Position numbers and translations under genes: made by a program | Shown here: positions 62,213 through 64,000 of the stretch, piece after piece | How positions within the stretch are numbered: the stretch's first letter is position 1 | How the letters are laid out: every line of letters begins with the position of its first letter | Notes under the pieces: model-generated | The model's input: the letters and a program-made list of their open reading frames with translations, nothing else | Database searches by the model: none | What the model was told of the DNA's origin: nothing | NCBI GenBank assembly: GCA_016720835.1 | Contig: JADKJW010000002.1 | Location: 310,001-374,000, forward strand | From: Ignavibacteria bacterium | GTDB taxonomy: Bacteria > Bacteroidota > Ignavibacteria > SZUA-365 | DNA: 64,000 nt | Direction: 5' to 3'

Positions 62213-62374
62213 ATGCCCGGCGAAACCCGGATTCAAGACGACAGTGCCCCCACATCATCACGCTTCATGCGGATGATGAAACGGCTCGGCTGGCTGGGCG
62301 TGCTCTTCTTCACGATCAAGGGCCTGATCTGGCTCGCCATCTTCTGGGGAGCCGGCGCCTGGCTCGCGCGGTGA
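62213..62374 (+). CDS. Small single-helix membrane protein
   Basis: A 53-residue frame from the ATG at 62213: a polar N terminus (MPGETRIQDDSAPTSSRF), a basic patch (MRMMKRLG), then a strongly hydrophobic helix (WLGVLFFTIKGLIWLAIFWG) ending AWLAR. It follows the ferritin-like gene on the same strand with a 23-base gap, so it is probably co-expressed with it. An inside-positive, single-pass inner-membrane topology is likely. No known family is recognised. The basic-then-hydrophobic composition and clean stop support it as a real gene. Confidence 0.68.
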   Translation: MPGETRIQDDSAPTSSRFMRMMKRLGWLGVLFFTIKGLIWLAIFWGAGAWLAR

Positions 62375-62380
62375 GGACAG

Positions 62381-62460
62381 ATGTGAGATCAGAGATGTGA
62401 GGAGAAATCGAGGTTCTCACCCCCCCCCTCCATCCTCACATCTCACTCCTGGTCACCGAG
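62381..62460. repeat. Heptamer-like repeat and C run
   Basis: The first part has 7-base units GACAGAT-GTGAGAT-CAGAGAT-GTGAGGA, the second a C9 run and the related CTCACATCTCACTC. This fills the space between the small membrane protein and the tag gene. Confidence 0.5.
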
Positions 62461-62478
62461 GCGTTCAAAGGTGTGAAA

Positions 62479-63048
62479 TTACCGGCATTCTTCGTATCGG
62501 AAGCAGGAGAGCAGGTGATCGTTGACCATGCCCGTCGCCTGCATGAACGCGTAGCAGATGGTGGAGCCCACGAAGGTGAAGCCGCGCTTGTGGAGATCTT
62601 TCGCCATCGCGTCGCTTTCCGGGGTGGTGGTCGGAATATCCTTCACCGTCGCGCGGCGGTTGACGATCGGCGCGCCGCCGACAAACTGCCAGAGGTACGC
62701 GTCGAAGCTCCCGAATTCCTTGCGCAGCTCGAGGACGGCCTTCGCGTTCTTCACGGCGCCTTCCACCTTCAAGCGGTTGCGGACGATCCCGTGATCCTGG
62801 AGCAGCGCCTCGATTTTCGCGGCGTCGTACCGCGCGATTTTTTCCGCGTCGAAATTGTCGAACGCCGCGCGGTATGTTTCGCGCCGTTTCAGAATCAGCA
62901 ACCAGGTCAGTCCCGCCTGCGCGCCTTCGAGGAGCAGCATTTCAAAGAGCGCGCGATCGTCATGCACCGGGACTCCCCATTCCACATCATGATATCGCGC
63001 GTACAATTCCTGTGATTCTCCCCATGGGCAGCGGGTTTTCGTTTTCAT
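62479..63048 (-). CDS. tag: DNA-3-methyladenine glycosylase I
   Basis: Tag removes 3-methyladenine from alkylated DNA. The 189-residue protein has the family pattern: CPWGESQELYARYHDVEWGVP with the zinc-binding Cys (residue 6) and His, FEMLLLEGAQAGLTWLLILKRRE near residue 37, and the C-terminal GFTFVGSTICYAFMQATGMVNDH with the remaining zinc ligands (LLSCF). The start at the ATG at 63048 (MKTKTRCPWG) matches the usual N terminus. The frame is open further upstream, but that extension is not family-like. Single gene, no obvious operon. Confidence 0.96.
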   Translation of the reverse strand: MKTKTRCPWGESQELYARYHDVEWGVPVHDDRALFEMLLLEGAQAGLTWLLILKRRETYRAAFDNFDAEKIARYDAAKIEALLQDHGIVRNRLKVEGAVKNAKAVLELRKEFGSFDAYLWQFVGGAPIVNRRATVKDIPTTTPESDAMAKDLHKRGFTFVGSTICYAFMQATGMVNDHLLSCFRYEECR

Positions 63049-63395
63049 TGCGGTCCTGATATGGTGTGACGCGTTCGCGATCGGCGAGAAGTTCATGTCC
63101 AGACCATAAGGTACGGGATAAAACCTTGCCTTGTGCAGGAGAATGCCGTCCAATCGGCAAAAATATTGTGCCCGGGGGGCATTCGCGTCCCTGAACATGC
63201 GTGTTGTCCTGTACATTCTTTTGAAACAGTTGCTTATTGACGATGAAGCAGTTTCTTCCTACATTAAAATGGTCCGGAAATTTGTCCCGTCGATTGTTCC
63301 ATATTGCTCCCGCCTCTCATGGTCCGCGCCCGTTGTCGCCGGTTATTCCTGAACGTCGTTCCCATACTTTCCATCCCACCCAGCCAGGATGAATC
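63049..63395. other. Intergenic region between tag and the Omp28-like gene
   Basis: No supported gene. The stretch 63190-63270 is AT-richer and probably contains the promoters of the divergent neighbours, but no clear -35/-10 pair stands out. Confidence 0.4.
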
Positions 63396-64000
63396 ATGAA
63401 ACGTTGCAACTGGTACCTCCCGCTTCTCCTCCTCAGCGTCATGGCGCTCCCGCTCGGCGCGCAAACAACGCGAAACGTCCTCCTCGAGCAGTTCACGGGC
63501 ACCTGGTGCCAGTGGTGCCCTGACGGCGCGGATACGATCAAGGCCATCCTGGCGCGGATCCCGACCGCGCGCGCGCTCGCCTATCATAACCAAGATGCCA
63601 TGGCCACCATCGCGGGAGACGAGGTCACCGACAGCTCCGCCGTGCCGGGCTTCCCTGCCGCCTCCATCGATCGCATCGTGTGGGGGATCAATGGAAATTA
63701 TTACTACGCGGTATCGACCCGCGCATGGTGGGGGGGGTTGGCATCGACGCGTGCACCTGCCACTTCGCCCCTGTCGATCGGCATGTCGGGCTTTTACGAT
63801 ACCACCACGGCGATCCTCTCCGTCACGATCAGCATCGACGTGCTCGCGGCGATGACCGGTTCCTATGCCCTGCATTTCGTTGTCAGCGAGGACAGCGTGA
63901 ATTATCCCCAGAAGCGGATCGTGGGCAGCACGGTCGTCACCCTGAATCCGTACTGGCACATGAACGCCGTGCGCGACGTCACGCTCGGTCAGCCTGGCGA
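63396..64000 (+). CDS. Omp28-like secreted thioredoxin-fold protein, N-terminal part
   Basis: The ATG at 63396 gives a signal peptide (MKRCNWYLPLLLLSVMALPLGAQ), and the frame stays open for 201 codons to the end of the window. Directly after the signal comes the Omp28-type motif VLLEQFTGTWCQWCPDGAD with the redox CxxC, then FPAASIDRIV (cis-Pro region) and a beta-rich part beginning SIGMSGFYDTTTAILSVTIS. These features are typical of Omp28-related outer-membrane proteins of Bacteroidota. A sorting domain may follow beyond the window. A run of eight G residues at about 63730 stays in frame here. Confidence 0.85.
   Translation, partial: MKRCNWYLPLLLLSVMALPLGAQTTRNVLLEQFTGTWCQWCPDGADTIKAILARIPTARALAYHNQDAMATIAGDEVTDSSAVPGFPAASIDRIVWGINGNYYYAVSTRAWWGGLASTRAPATSPLSIGMSGFYDTTTAILSVTISIDVLAAMTGSYALHFVVSEDSVNYPQKRIVGSTVVTLNPYWHMNAVRDVTLGQPG

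Overview
The window is GC-rich and looks like a piece of a Gram-negative, probably environmental, member of the Bacteroidota/Chlorobiota (FCB) group, close to Ignavibacteria, Kapabacteria or Rhodothermia-type lineages. The main reason is the number of large secreted proteins ending in a C-terminal sorting module of the type IX secretion kind (PNPF...G.Y...L motifs followed by a short basic tail). No rRNA or marker gene fixes the taxon, so this placement is an inference.

Layout. 1-7710: end of a membrane protein, a small helical protein, then plsY-gpsA (phospholipid precursor synthesis) translationally overlapping a 1703-residue Ser/Thr kinase / STAND-like ATPase / TPR / GAF / sigma-54 activator fusion. 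7711-10167: a candidate activator site and sigma-54 promoter in front of a secreted surface protein. 10184-12474: a shared terminator, then clpP, tig (trigger factor) and tRNA-Leu on the minus strand. 12816-16492: a basic secreted protein, a MATE/ANKH-like transporter, gatB. 16493-18927: a decayed lower-GC region with remnants of an FG-GAP repeat protein. 18928-23779: glycosyltransferase, methyltransferase, radical SAM protein and a GAF/PP2C phosphatase. 23873-31334 (minus): MFS transporter, PqqD-like protein, OPT transporter, thioredoxin-like protein, nadK, NifU-like, Mrp ATPase. 31688-35367: SDR, HAD phosphatase, lectin-like secreted protein. 35687-38138 (minus): Fe-S/flavin oxidoreductase and a lipoprotein. 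38353-49773: the most striking locus, described below. 49848-64000: secreted proteins, a hicBA toxin-antitoxin pair, a GxxExxY nuclease-fold gene between inverted repeats, M14 and M6 secreted peptidases, an arylsulfotransferase, a ferritin-like protein, tag glycosylase and the start of an Omp28-type protein.

The 38-50 kb locus encodes a cytochrome b-like membrane protein, three consecutive multihaem c-type cytochromes (20, 71 and at least 17 CXXCH motifs) and an outer-membrane beta-barrel protein. I read this as an electron conduit from the inner membrane to the cell surface (porin-cytochrome logic). The 71-haem protein is built from about 22 tandem 73-residue, three-haem repeats.

The sequence carries many single frame breaks in genes that should be intact (gatB, tig, the cytochrome b-like gene, the third cytochrome, a methyltransferase, a secreted protein), one in-frame amber codon, and several long G or C runs. 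Most are best explained by consensus errors, so they are annotated as one gene each with the break noted. The intergenic spaces also hold several heptamer repeat arrays resembling the short tandemly repeated sequences of cyanobacteria, and two copies of a 20-nt palindrome around one secreted-protein gene.
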